This document shows positions 23,414 through 35,991 of a stretch of 64,000 nt of DNA, in pieces. The stretch comes from Aristolochia californica (taxonomy: Eukaryota > Streptophyta > Magnoliopsida > Piperales > Aristolochiaceae): NCBI GenBank assembly GCA_029961685.1, contig JARWKL010000006.1, positions 4,898,001 to 4,962,000 of the forward strand, in the 5' to 3' direction. Both the position numbers and the translations under genes were made by a program. The notes beneath the pieces are model-generated. The model made no database searches. It saw nothing but the letters and a program-made list of their open reading frames with translations, and was not told where the DNA came from. Numbering within the stretch: position 1 is the first letter of the stretch; the number at the start of each line of letters is the position of its first letter.

Positions 23414-24600
23414 AGTGGACCCCAAAGTTTCCAACCCACTGACCGAACTGGAAGACGCACCGACTCGGGCACTCTGCTACTTATACCAAATGAAAAAAGG
23501 CGATGGCGGGAACTGGAAAGTAACAGGGACGAGAGTACTGCAAAACTCTGACACCCAACTCCAGAGTCCAGACCGGAAGAGAAGAGTAGAGCTCAAATTC
23601 TGATTTCCGTGAGAAATACTCCTGTGATTTCCTTCGCCGGTGGATTCCCGGTTCCACTTTGTTTCGTTAATGGCGTCTCTCAGGTATCTTCTGCGGTGTT
23701 GTTTGGTTTTCCTTATTTATTTCCGCAGCCCCACTTCGTTTCGTTACTGGCGTCTCTCAGCATTTCACTACCGCCATTGCATTTTGTCATCATTCGTTTC
23801 GATTTTGGACAAAGAGGTGTCATGGGTATCTTAGGCTTTTACTTATTTAATAGAGGATTTCTGTGGCCGCGTCAAGGACAATCCTGCTTTTCTCCTCGAA
23901 CTAAATAATGGTTCAGAATTATTCACACGATGGGGAAGAGCCAGAAGGCAGAAGACAGGCTCCACCTCTGTTCTTTGGATATCCAAAGTCCAAAGTCTAG
24001 GTGGGTGTGGATCGGGTTCCAATTAAGCTTTTAAAATCTCTTCTCCAGCTCTGGAAATAAGTTACCGAGTTTGAAAATTTAATGGCTGTTATGAATTTTC
24101 TAACCAGATTCAAACAGTTTTAAATATCAATAAAAATAATTATAGTGGTTCACAACCCCCTCAAAGGATTGTTATGTCTACTTCCAAGGTATTTTGTACC
24201 TCAAAATAAAAAAGGTCAAACAACATATACAATAGCATACTTAAGGGGTCCAAGGTACAACAAGTGTCCAACATTTAGAACATATTGTCACCTAGACCCA
24301 CAAAGGGATTTCAATAATTATCATTAACTTATTCAAGTCTTGATTGGTTTATAAAAATGTAAGGGTCTCCATATTTTCTTTAAATCTCATTCTTATTACT
24401 AAATGTAGTGGTGGGACACTTATAAACATTTTAGAGACAAACAGCTTCCGAATTTGGACTTGACATAATGTAAATTTGAATTTTGTAGAAAGCGATAAGT
24501 GAGATGTATGTAGTTTTCTTTTTTGTCTTAGTAGCTCTTCTGCTTGCTCAAAAAGCCAATTCTCTATTGCAAACTTACTATTTAAAGCGGTTCATTTCGT
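23414..24600. other. OR promoter side and unannotated spacer
   Basis: The first few hundred bases upstream of 23413 should contain the OR 5' UTR and promoter on the minus strand. I cannot point to a secure TATA box. Frames on the plus strand here are short and match nothing I recognise. No repeat structure is seen to about 24600. Confidence 0.35.
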
Positions 24601-25411
24601 TTTCTACCTCTGTTGCTTCTACCTTTTCAAAGGGGTTGACTCATTTCATTTCAAAACTCATTATTTTGACGGGTTGACTTCTTTTATCACTATCTCTAGT
24701 TCAAATGGTCAACTCCTTTTAGTGTGATGGAGTCTTCAACTCTCCTATTGAAGGAGTCGATGAAAAAGAAGAAGTTCAAAGACCTCTCTAAGTACCCAAA
24801 TTTTGATGATAACAAATATAGACAATTGATGAATTCACTCATAAGTGTGAAAAAAAATATTTTCAAATTAAAAAATGTCATATAGAGTTGAGTCTACATG
24901 AAAGGAGTCGAGTACATGAAAAAAACGAAGCCCTCAACCATCAAATTTAAAAGACAACAAAACAAATTTGAAAAGTTGTTATAAGCAATCGTTGAGAAGA
25001 AGTTGAGTTGAATCCATACTCATATGGAGTCAAGTACACTAACTTGGAATCGAATACTCTGAACTAAACTGATCCTGATTTTTAAATCAAGTTTAAGGAA
25101 AATTGCTAGAAGGAATCAACCCCATTGTGAAGGAGTCAAGCTTATACAGTCAATTACAAGCAACAAAGGGTCAAACCCAAGTTATAGTGAAGTTTTGATT
25201 TATTTAAAGAGTCAACCCCTATAAGAAAAATATGTGCATGGGAATTGATTACATGAAAAGGATTTGACTTAGACTAAAGCGGCTCAACTGGAAGGATTTG
25301 ACCTCTACTAAATAGAGTCAATCCCTATAGGATATAAAAGACATGGGATTTGAATGATTTGATCCTTAAAAGAGTTGTTGGAGTAGACAGGATTGGACCT
25401 CGATTTATTCT
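24600..25411. repeat. Irregular array rich in GAGTCGA/GAGTCAA-like motifs
   Basis: Variants of GGAGTCRA recur many times at uneven spacing (near 24732, 24905, 25028, 25133, 25208 and 25314), often as AAGGAGTC. No fixed period could be set by eye. A smaller set of related GTCGAC/GTCAAC motifs lies at 26330-26490. No coding potential is visible. Confidence 0.4.
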
Positions 25412-26130
25412 TGTTGAATTTATGAAAAAGAGCAAAACCTTATTGACTTTATGTAATCATAGTACAAGAACCCCTATTTATAATAGAGGAAAGCAGTAGA
25501 GTCCAATTACAATTAAACTACCTTAGTCCCAATTACACCAAAATTTTAAAACTTAAAGATAAGTCCTAGCATAATTAAATAACTCAATATAAATAGAAGA
25601 CTAGCATAACTAAAATATCTTTAAACTGAAACTCTTTTGTGAGACTTCTTTCCATAATAATTGTGGTTATGTAAGACTTCTTATTGTGAGAGTCATGTAA
25701 CTCTTTCCATATTTGCTCTTCAACACTCCCCCTCAAGGTGGAGTTTATAACTTTAACTTGCAATGAAAAGGATTCTTGGTCTTCAATTTTCCTTTGTTAA
25801 AAAAATTTCTTGACAAATACAATTCTTCATAGATGCAAAATATTGTCTTGAATATTTTGGTCACATAAAACTTACCACAACATATGGAATAAAATACTTT
25901 TTTCTTGTACTTCTTCTTCTACTTCTCGCCCTCAAACTTGGAGGTAATGACATTGATCCCAACTTGAAGCAAATAACATAGATGTAGTAATTAGCTCCTC
26001 CATCACGGTGTCAAACCCGGGGACCGACTCTTAAAGGTAAAAATGGGTGATAAGTGGGTAATAGCTGTCATTCACAAGACAGTGATAAAGACACAAATAT
26101 ATATATAAAAAGTCTCAAGGTTTCATTTGG
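25412..26130 (-). mobile_element. Non-coding LTR element, copy A (3' LTR and 3' interior)
   Basis: On the minus strand the LTR spans 25725-25412 (TGTTGAAGAGC...AAATTCAACA, 314 bp). It is preceded by the purine tract CCTTGAGGGGGAG (25738-25726). The interior at about 25980-26110 is clearly homologous, in reverse orientation, to 59885-60020 inside the 53406-60755 element. Shared words include CTTGTGAATGACA, TACCCACTTATCACCCATTT and GTGATGGAGGAGCT. No protein is encoded. The matching 5' end was not found. Confidence 0.75.
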
Positions 26131-27600
26131 TCATACTTACTGGATACTTTAATTCCATGGGAGCTTATTGAGAGTGGAGTAACGATTTGAAATAGTGATT
26201 ATGAACCATTATAAAATCTTAATTGCATATATGTATGAGGGAAAAGAACTGTGGAAAAAGAACTAAAAGTTCATAATTTTAATAGTAAACGTATCACCCC
26301 TCCCAAGGTTTACTTAAAGTAAATTATTTTAGTCGACTCTTTTTAAAATTTACAACTCATTGTTTATAGTGGTCGACCCCCTTTTAACTTTTGTTCTCCA
26401 TTTTTCAACCAAGGGGGTCAACTCCTCCGCATGTGTTCGACTGCTTTTAGCCTTTGTTCTTCACGTCTTCATCTTCTTTATGAAAGTGCTCGACACCTAT
26501 GCATGGACTTATCTCCTTTTTTTCCAATTTTTTCTATCAATGATGAAAAACATGTTATAGAGCATATAGTAAATATGTAATATATTTTATTATTTTTTGA
26601 ATTATTAGTTTTTAAATATATGTGTTGTTCTCTCATGGATGTTCATATTTAAAAATATTTTTAAACTACTTTTGATATTGATCAATTTAATGATTTTGTT
26701 GTAATTAATAAAATTTACTTGAAGCTAATAAAATATTAAGTGTTTATGGTTATATCAGATTATCATATTTTTACTCTTCTATATCAAAATTTTGAATATA
26801 CATATACCATATATATTCTTCTTCAGTCTCCCTCATTATTTATATACGCATTATAAACTAATATTTTAGATTTAGTTTAAATATGTTTGTCAATTACAAA
26901 TAAATTAAAAAATATAAAAAATTATTCTAATCCGCAATACGATCTACTCCAATCCACACCAGATCTGATTTCGTATACAAACAAATCACATGTGGATTTC
27001 GAACTTAAATCGATTTGCAAGATTCGTAAATAAAAATCGTTAATTAACCTAATCCGATCGGATCTGATCTGATAATATGTAGGTCAACATCTCAAAACTT
27101 AATCTTCAATGAATTGTATGTGGATCTTCCTGTCTCCAAACCCACCTGACCCATTGCCAACCCTAGATTCTTAGAAATGTTTCATTGGTGATGGCAACGA
27201 ACTGTGGCCTCCAATTAATCCTAATTCATAAGCGGACGAGTTTGAATTCTCAGTCACATTTGTGATGGAGAGAAAGATAAGGCCGGGTCGCCCCCTTTAT
27301 AGCTTCAGAAGTGACGTGAAGAATAGTTTTAAATCAGAGAGTCCCATCGGATTTGCACTGTGTCATTTTCCTCTTTGCCTCTCTCTTCTCTGAGTTGTGT
27401 GGTGGAAAGCATCAGTCTTTAATGGACACTCACGATACTTCAAAAGATTATTAAGACATAAAGAAATGCTTGGGGTGCATTACTGAGCATTCTTAAATTA
27501 GTGCCACAAAAAATAAGGATTTTTCTTTATAATGGGTGCGGTTTGATTAAGCCAAAAGGCAACCACAAAACACAAACATCAACAAGGAAAGTCTGTTACA
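26131..27600. other. AT-rich spacer
   Basis: I see no supported gene, and AT content is strongly elevated from 26570 to 26930. It may include decayed interior of copy A, but I could not align it. Positions 26330-26490 carry GTCGAC-like motifs. Confidence 0.3.
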
Positions 27601-27639
27601 ACGAGAGATTGAAGGGACACCCCCTGCTTATCTAAAGAA

Positions 27640-29200
27640 TCGGCTAAACTAGTAGCTGGTCTAGGAATCAAACTCCTTTAATAAATATAAAAAATAGTTA
27701 ATTTAGAATATTATAGAAACAATGGAAATAACGACTGGGAAAAGATTTCTTACCATCACACCGACTAATCATACTTTTAGAATCTCCCTAAACATTAAGT
27801 TGGCCTTGAAATTCATCACGAAAAATATGAAGGCCTTGCCTAAGAGCAAGAAGCTCTATTGAAGACGAGTTAGAGATTCCAATAGGCCTCGAAAAGGAGG
27901 CCAAAATGCTATTGAATGAATCTCTAAAAGCACCACCTACACTTGAAGGCCCAAGATTCCCCCAAGATGATCCATCAAAATTAATTCTATAGGATGAGAA
28001 TCAGACGGAGACTACAAAAACAAAATGATGCAAATCTAGCTGAGCCCAACTGTTCCTCAACATGGCCTTAGAAATGTCATTAAATAATTCCAAAAACTTC
28101 AGCTGAACTATAATTTGTGACAAAGCACTCATAACCAAGGACTCCCATGAAGAAGACACTTGCTAAAAATATCTAAAATTCCCCTTGGATCAAATTAGCC
28201 AAGGAATGAAGGTAAACAAGCTTGCATCGTTACTTTCCCAAACATAGGAGGGAGGATCCTGAGCAAAGAGAAATAAAATCAGAAACAGATGATGGGAGAC
28301 ATAAACTCATAACAAACAAACCCAAAAATCTTTTCCAAAAGCATTGAAAAAATTGCAATTAAGGAGCAAGTCGTTGACTAATTCATTCTCAATTCTGCAA
28401 AACAAGCATAAAGGGCTAGAGATAAAAGAAGCACGACAAATTCGATTGTCTCAAGTGAGAATCTTCCCATGCAAAGCACTCCACAAGAATTTTTTTGCCT
28501 TTGAAGACCCTGATAGAGACCACTCAGCTTTTCCGGCTTACAAACATCCTTTGAGCTGACTAAATGATGCTTGAAACCATTAGAGACTCCTATGCATAGA
28601 AAGATCTCATAATTTGCTCAATGTTGTTGGTGACACTTTTGAGACAATACATAAAAAATAAAAAAATAAGCAAGACTTCCAGATAAACACGATTGAAGCA
28701 AAACCAATCTGCAAACTTTTGAGATTAGTCTTTCTTTCCATGAAGAAAGGAGCAATTGAAGCTTCTAAATAACAGATAGCTCCATAAACCTTTATGAATT
28801 CTGCTAGAAAATAAAGGTAATCCCAAAAATGAGTTAGGTAAAGAGGCAACACAACAACCCAATCTACTAACCAATGCATTTAGATCATTCTGCTCCATGT
28901 TGAATCCACAAAGAGAAGACCTCTACCAATTTATCTTCAATATTATTGTGTCATCTGCAAATTGAATCCTGGGATTATAAAATCTATCATCAACAACTAG
29001 AGAAAGCCAATTTGGATCACAAACCAACTGAAATAAACAAGTAAGACCCTCCATGACAATATTGAAGAGGAAAGGTGAGATAGGATCAACTTGTCTGATA
29101 CCTCTAGAACTTCTAAAATATCCACAAGCAGGTCCATTGATAAGAGTAGAGAAAGCAGTTGAAGAGATATAGCTTTGCATCCAGTTGCGCATCAATCCCC
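27640..29200 (-). pseudogene. LINE (L1-type) non-LTR retrotransposon fragment
   Basis: Reverse transcriptase motifs read GIRQVDPISPFLFNIVMEG and IQFADDTIILK at about 29110-28930 on the minus strand. The canonical RQGDP is RQVDP here, but the ADD catalytic pair is kept. Downstream to about 28450 lie decayed pieces of the LINE C-terminal region, in shifting frames. At about 27990-27720 there is an RNase H-like domain with INFDGSSWGNLGP, SIELLALRQGL and a late GDSKSM after a stop. The order RT, linker, RNase H fits plant L1-type LINEs. The 5' end is missing, and several stops make it non-functional. Confidence 0.8.
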
Positions 29201-29773
29201 AAATCCCATATGAATAAGCAACTTTAGCATAATCGGGGGTGTAGAATCCTTCTTAACTTCATGGACTCCCATAGCTTCATCCAATATACCCTCTCTTTCA
29301 TAAATGAGCTTTGTTCTTTACTAATAATGTGCTATGTAAGAAAATAAGGGGAGATGATGGATTAAAGAGAAACCAGGAGAAGAGGAAGAAGAATGAACCG
29401 AAGAGTTGGAAAGAGAGTTTAGTTTGCTCGATGGGGGGAGAAATCGACCCTTACCTATCTTTTATTATTTCACTTAAGATAGGTTACAAAAAGAGCAATT
29501 TGTGCCTTACATGGGGATGTGTACATATGTGAGAGAAATTGCCTTCTAAACAAACTAGAAGATGCATAATAACTACTCCAACACCACTACCAATCTGGGA
29601 TCTTTTAGATACATTACTAAAATTTTAACACAGTTATGACATCACTAAAATACTCTTAATACCAACTTGGACGAAACAGACAACCCATGCATTTCCCTTC
29701 AAATAATAAACCACCTCCAAACTAGATAGATAAGAAAATAAGTAAAGACAACGACTCAGAAAATCGTACCTAT

Positions 29774-30350
29774 GGGGGGGGGGGGGGGGGGGGGGGGGGG
29801 GCTGGGGGGTTAGTCAAATTGAAGGACGAGATGATCTTCAACCGTATAACGCCCTTCAACACTTGAAGTCGTTAGTGGAGCGCAGATGAAGCTTCATCTC
29901 GATGCAGGGGATGAAGGGGTCCTTCATCTCCACGGTTTAATTTCGATCATCTGGAAGAAGGCCTTGTTTGATCTTCTTTGAATTGAAGGACGGGTGACGC
30001 TGGTTTTTTCCTCTCTCTCTCTCCTTGCACCCCCCCCCCCCCCCCCCACGCGCGTCATCATTTCTCATTTTTTCTTCCTCTCTCCTGCACTCCCTCTCTC
30101 GTCTCCGTGACCCCCAACGTCACTGCTGCCATAAAATAGATCGGATTTTCGTCTCCGGCCTCATCTCTCAGTCTTCTCTCAGCCTCGCCCTCTCTCTCGC
30201 ACCCCCTCTCTCATCTTCGTGACTCCCTCTCTTCTCTCGGACTCGCTCTCTCTCTCTTCTCTCTCTTATCCCTCCCGACCTCCCTTTCTTCTTTGTCTTC
30301 TCCCTCTCTTCTCCCTTTCGGCCTCCCACTCTCTTCTCTCTCTGGCTAGT
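29774..30350. repeat. Homopolymer and microsatellite-rich tract
   Basis: This tract contains G28 at 29774-29801, C18 at 30030-30047, and long CT-rich runs (CTCTCTCT) to about 30350. The mononucleotide runs may be miscounted in sequencing. The tract sits just upstream of the PIF/Harbinger genes. Confidence 0.8.
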
Positions 30351-30589
30351 CTCCTTTCCCTTCAAAATACCTTCCGATTTTGTTCGATTTCCCCATTTTG
30401 ATTTTCTTCGATTTTGGATATTTGGGCATCGATTGCTTAATTTTTACTTCGATTAGGCATCGATTTCACCCTTCGGCTTCGATTTTCCCCAAATTTCAGA
30501 AGGAATGCCTAAACCCTATTTTTTTCATTAAATTAGTGTTTTATTTGATTTAAATTTATTTTCAGTGTGTAATTGGGGGTTATTTATGC

Positions 30590-31095
30590 ATTAATTTGGG
30601 ATTTAGGGTTACGGTTTATAGTCTAAATTCTTGATTCGTGTATGTATTATTTTTAGGGTTTGCTTCTCGATATTTAAGGGTCCTGTAATTAGGGTATTTT
30701 AGGGATTAGGGTTTTTAAGGTTTTGGGGGTTTTGTGTTTTTAAGCTATAGGGTTTTTTGGGTTTAGGGTTTGGAATTAGGGTGTAGGGTTTAGGGTTTAG
30801 GGTTTAGGGTTTAGGGCTTTTAAGGTATTAAGTTCTAGAATTAGTGTTTAGGGTTTAGAGTTTAGTAGGTGATAGGGTTTAGGGTTTGATGGTTTAGGTT
30901 TTTTTTTATGGTTTGTGTTTCGGGTTTAGGTTAAGGATTTAGGGTATTTTAGGGATTAGGGTTTTTAAGGTTTAGGGGGTTTATGGTTTTTAAGGTTTTG
31001 GGGGTTCTGTGTTTTTAAGCTCTAGGGTGTTTTAGGGTTTAGGGCATTAGGGCTTTTAAGGTATTAAGTTTTGGAATTAGTGTTTAGGGGTTTTA
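30590..31095 (+). repeat. Degenerate TTTAGGG (plant telomere-type) repeat tract
   Basis: TTTAGGG and near variants (TTAGGG, TTTTAGGG, ATTAGGG) recur densely. Four or more perfect units are consecutive at about 30784-30817. The tract also contains a duplicated block: GTATTTTAGGGATTAGGG near 30693 and again near 30942. It is an interstitial, not terminal, tract. Confidence 0.8.
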
Positions 31096-31491
31096 GTCCA
31101 ATTCAAACAAGATTGAGTCGTCTACACAGGCGTCCATTAGCCAACGAAACCCGACCCCCATCACTGTCGAGGTACAGTTCATAGTGACTATGAAGTTATA
31201 TGGGGCTCTACCAGGGGTCTTTAGTGAATTTGGACTTGATGTGTGTGTGTTCTCATTATTTAGTGCATATGCATTAGTGAAAATAATTTAATTAATTTTG
31301 AAATGTGTGAGAATGTTGTTGAGAATTTTTGAAGTGCTATGGAATGTTTTTGCCATGTGGTGAGGAGATTCGGGTATTATACATATCCACCACATGGTAT
31401 TTTTTTTTTTTTATGGTTTGTATTTACGTGACGAGTAAAGATTGTCTGATAAATTTTTTTTCGTGAGGACCGTCTCGGATTTAGATTATAC

Positions 31492-32263
31492 ATGGCTGCA
31501 AGAAGACAACCAAGTGGTCGAACATATGATATTTGGACATTCGATGATGATAGCAAAATGCTCGATCTCTTGGTCGAGCAGGTCAATCTAGGGAACAAGT
31601 TGCCTAACGGGGTGTAGAAGCATGAGGTATACATGGACTGTGTAAATAAGTTCAATGAAAACGCAGTCATGAAAGAAACTATTGAGCAGGTAAAGAATCG
31701 AATAAGAGCATGGAAGAAAACATACCAAACGGTAACGAGCTATATCAACACTAGTGGGTTTGGTTGGGATGCAACCACACAATGAGTTACTGCATGTAAT
31801 TCTGTATGGCTTGACTACATAAAGGTCAATAAATCTGTATGGCTTGACTACATGATGTACTATAAATTATTTTTTATGTTTTCTTCGTTAGTATAACTCT
31901 ATTCCAAGACGTCTAAATGATGTTTTATTCTTGTAAGAGCATAAAGATGCTGAGAAGTACAGACGTGAAGGCTGCCTCCTGTACGACAAATTAGTTGTGG
32001 TGGTGGGAAACACAATAGCGGTAGGGTCAGGAGGTGCAACCTTTGTAGATCAGGGCGATGAGGTGATCCGTGAATCTGAACATGTCCCGATGAATGAGCC
32101 AGAGGATGTTGATATAGCTAGGGATACTCCATCACCATTATTAAGTATGGATGAGTCTCTAGGTAATCAATCTGAAAGAAGTAAATGGTCACCTTCAAGT
32201 CGTCATAGAAATAGAACCGAAATGCCCGATAATGACACTAGTAGAAGATTCTTGATGCAATAG
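31492..32263 (+). pseudogene. PIF/Harbinger ORF1, Myb/SANT-like DNA-binding protein
   Basis: From ATG 31492 (MAARRQPSGRTYDIWTFDDD) the frame shows a Myb/SANT-like DNA-binding domain of about 95 residues. Conserved features are LLVEQVNLGNKL, VKNRIRAWKKTY and SGFGWDATTQ. Two in-frame stops interrupt it, after LPNGV and after DATTQ. After a probable intron at about 31830-31935 (AG/CATAAAGATGC) an acidic, Ser-rich region runs to 32263. In PIF/Harbinger transposons such a protein partners the transposase and helps it bind the ends and enter the nucleus. Its position 0.55 kb upstream of the transposase, in the same orientation, supports that role. Confidence 0.75.
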
Positions 32264-32816
32264 ATCGAATTGCTAAGATATTTGAGAATTTCATGATGAA
32301 AGACGCTATTGAAAGAGATTGGGTCAAAGCCCTCAAGGAAGTCCCGGACTTGCCTACAAAATTGAAGTTTCGCGCTCCTTCATGGTTGGATACGCCAAGT
32401 AAGAAGGTTATGTTTACGGAGATGACAGTGGAAGAGCGGGTCGAGTGGCTTAAATTTTGTTTTCAAATTTTGTTTTGAAAACTAATTGTAATGCATTATA
32501 AATACACTATTCTTTTGGAATATTTTTATGTATTAGGTATGATATTTGAATCATGACGTTGCAAGACTTATTAGTATGGTTTGTATTTAAATTTGATATG
32601 TTGTTGTGTTTATATATTGCATGGATGAATATGGTGTTTTGAGTATGGATGTGGACAATTAAATGAATATGGTTGCATACGGATGTGATTGAATGTAGGA
32701 TGTGGGAATGTGGATGAATATGGTTGTTTATAGGTGTGATTGAAAATAGGTTATGATTGAAGATTGATGTTTACTTGTGTTTATGAATTTTAGGCGATTG
32801 AATTTGTGGATTTCCA

Positions 32817-34103
32817 TGGATACTATGACAAACGATGAAAAGGTTGCAACTATGGTTGCATTCACAACTTTGTTGATCGCCATGGAAAGATACTATCGGT
32901 ACCATTGCAACAGACGTGTACCATGTTCTTGTGAGATGAATGGTCTATTGTATTTGTAAAAGGCACTAGACAAATCACCAGTTAAATTTCGAAAATTTTA
33001 TAGGATGAACCAATTGGTATTTCACAAATTGGTAGATATACTTACTAGTAAAGGGTTTTTATCAGCCACAAAGACCATCTCAGTTGAAGAAAAACTTGCA
33101 TATTTCCTCCTAACTGTTAGTCAAGGGCAAGCGTATAGTGTCGCAACAGAGATGTTTGATAGATCAAACTGGACCATAAGTAAGTATTTCAACAATGTGT
33201 CGGATTCAATCCTCAAACTTCACTCTGATTATGTCAAACGGCCTTCGGAACGTACACACTCGAAGATTTTAACCAATTCAATGTTTTATCCCTACTTCAA
33301 GGTAACATCACTTCCTATAACTAAATAATTTTAGATTAATATAAAAAATTAGTAAATATTGATTGAAAATGTATAATTAGGATTGTATTGGAGCTATTGA
33401 TGGAACTCATATCAAAGCCAACATTCCACTTGAAAATCAACCAAGGTTTTGGAATAGAAAATGCTATCTCTCACAAAATGTGATGGCAGCATGTTCACTT
33501 GATATGCAATTCACTTATGTACTTGCTGGATGGGAGGGGTCAGCAGCTGATTCTCGTGTACTGAAGGACGCATTGACTCGTCGAGATAAAATATTTGTAC
33601 CTGAAGGTAAGGAATATATTTTTATGCAGTCATTTTTTATCTATTTTATCTTCAATTATTTTATGTGGTATATAATTTCAATTATAGGAAAATATTATTT
33701 AGTCGATGCTGGTTATGCAAATCTTCCGGGATTTTTGGCTCCATATTGAGGAACCCGATATCATATGCAAGAATTTGGAGACAATATTCCTAGAAATGAA
33801 AAAGAATTATTCAACCGAAGACATTCATCTTTACGGAATATTATTGAGTGAACTTTTGGTGCTTTAAAAGATCGATTTCAAATGTTAAAAGACACTCCTC
33901 CATTTTCTTTTAAGATCCAGGTGAAAATTGTACATGCTTGTTGCATATTGCACAATTATATACTTGCAGAAGATTATGATGATATATTTGAAGATGAAGA
34001 TGATGATTCGGGTGGCGAGCTCGGTGGAGGAGGTGATGCGGTCCAATTAGGTGCAATGGATGATACAGACAGCGATGATCTTGAGATGTGGGTAGCCAAG
34101 TAA
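32817..34103 (+). pseudogene. PIF/Harbinger DDE transposase (HARBI1-like)
   Basis: The frame begins at ATG 32817 (MDTMTNDEKVATMV). It runs with a stop near 32957 into LAYFLLTVSQGQ and the N-terminal helix-turn-helix region. Introns 33302-33380 and 33607-33687 have GT/AG ends. The DDE_Tnp_4 catalytic blocks are GAIDGTHI (first Asp), YYLVDAGYANLPGFLAPY (second Asp) and SSLRNIIE (Glu). Right after the second and third blocks, in-frame TGA stops replace Arg CGA codons expected from the family (PY*GTRYH, IIE*TFG). The C-terminus is acidic (DDIFEDEDDDSGG) and ends at 34101-34103. The catalytic triad survives but the protein cannot be made in full. Confidence 0.85.
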
Positions 34104-34659
34104 CAAGCATTCGGAGGCAGAGTGCATTAGAATCCACAAGAGCCGCACAATTTCGAGATGCCATATCGACTTCCATGTGAAACGATAAATGATGTTTTAC
34201 ACTTATTACTTTTGAACATGCGTCATTTATATGTACTAAACTTGTAACTTGTTGATTTTAATATTAAAGGCATGAACTCGTTATTTGAATAATTTTTTTA
34301 GGTTATTTTCAAAGTTGTATATGTATTTATTTATTATTTTTTTCAATTTTATTACTATATTAAACTTCATATTTAAGTCTCTGGTAAATAAAATATAATT
34401 AAAGTATGCATTTGATTAATTAATTACTTTTAATTTTGTCAAAATATATTATTAATTAATACCATGCAAATCTATCTTATGTTATTAATATAATACTTTT
34501 TTTCATTAATCATATTTTTTATTTACTCTATTGTAGTAGTGATTTAATAGTGGTAATTAAAATATTGTTAACTCAAACACTTGGTTTAATTAACTTATTT
34601 TTATAATTAATAAAATCAATGGTTTTAAATTTTGAAGATGAAGATGAAGATGAAATTGT

Positions 34660-35991
34660 TCACACTAACACCCTATTTCGAAGACAAGGTTCACACCATA
34701 GATGAATACTAACCCAGTTGAATAAGAAAAGAAGTTCAATACAAAAATAAGGAGTTTGATCTTTAGAAAATAGAGTCAATTTCACAATATGAGTTGTCAT
34801 GGGAGATAGACAAGTCATATAATCAAACATTAGAAAACTTATGGTGAGAGAAAGAGAGAGACAAGAACAATTAACGTATACCAAGAATACCTCACTCAAA
34901 TTTGACCAAGATCTCATAAATAAGGACATAAAAGGACTACCATGTGCAACATATATAACACTAACAACTGTTGTAAGTATCAAAATAGGAAATTTTCTTG
35001 AAACAAAAAACAACATAAATTCCAATTTTTATCAAAAAAATTGAAAGAAAAGAACTCTTGCAAAAAAGATACATTTCAATAGAGACTTCCACTAGATTTT
35101 TGAAGCAAATGGAAGACTTAGGCAAAGAAGGAATAGCAAACGAGAAAGAGAAAGGAAAAATCAGCTTAAAATTAGGATTTCCACAGGCAACAGGTTACCA
35201 ACATATGACCTTTCATTCTTTGAATGTTGATATATCTCTCTCTAGAAATATTAGATTGAGAAACCGCTTATTAGGTCACGAAATAGATTCATAGAAATTT
35301 CTTTTGAGATATAATTTCTCTATAAAAATTCTTATGGCACAAAATGTCTCAAAAATAAACTTTTTGATGTTGCTCATATCTTTGTTGAGGCCTGACTTTT
35401 GTTGCTTTAGGTGTTGATTTCTCTTTGTCTATGATTGCCAAAACTCGTGATTAGTTGGATACTAGACTCAAAGAGTTTTTCGTTAATATGTAATATGTAA
35501 TATGAAAAATGTGTTATGAAGGTGTAAACTCCAAAGAAAATGGGTATTGGGACATAAAAACATCAATGAGAAAGAAGACCAAAGGGAAAAGAAAACTAAA
35601 CTAAACTAATAGAGATGATATATAAGAAAAGAAACACATTGTCTTTGTGGGTTGACCGAGTAACTCTTAGAACCTGTTCTGATACCATGTTGAATTTTTT
35701 GTTAAGAAATTTTGAGTAATGTAAATTGAGTACACTAAGTCTCTATTTATAATAGAGAGAATATATTAAATCTGAATTAAATTATACAACTCATATCCTA
35801 GTTACATCCAAAATGTAAAACTCTTAAAAGATAAGTTCTTCAATAATTAAATAACTTTGATAAAGTAGAAGTCTAATAATACTAAAATTTCTCCTTGACT
35901 GCAGCTCCTTCCCATGAGAATCGTTTCCATGAGCGTTACATAAGATTATTTCATATTTATTCATCAATAGATAGGAATTTTAAAATCAACA
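34660..35991 (-). mobile_element. Non-coding LTR element, copy B (5' LTR, primer site, leader)
   Basis: The LTR spans 35991-35688 on the minus strand (TGTTGATTTT...AATTCAACA). It abuts a primer-site-like TGGTATCAGAAC (35687-35676). The interior at about 35290-35540 is similar to 42940-43190 in copy C (shared ATTGCCAAAA, GACTCAAAGA, AATATGTAATA/AATATATAAT). There is no coding sequence. Flanking 5-bp sequences do not match those of copy A, so A and B are not shown to be one element. Confidence 0.65.

Noticed and set aside
30025..30401. Ser/Leu- and Arg/Glu-rich open frames
   Set aside because: They are products of the CT microsatellite and homopolymer tract.
25412..35991. Copies A and B as two ends of one 10.6-kb minus-strand element
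   Set aside because: The flanking 5-bp sequences (ATTCT and CAGAT) do not match, and the interior cannot be traced continuously. They are listed separately.
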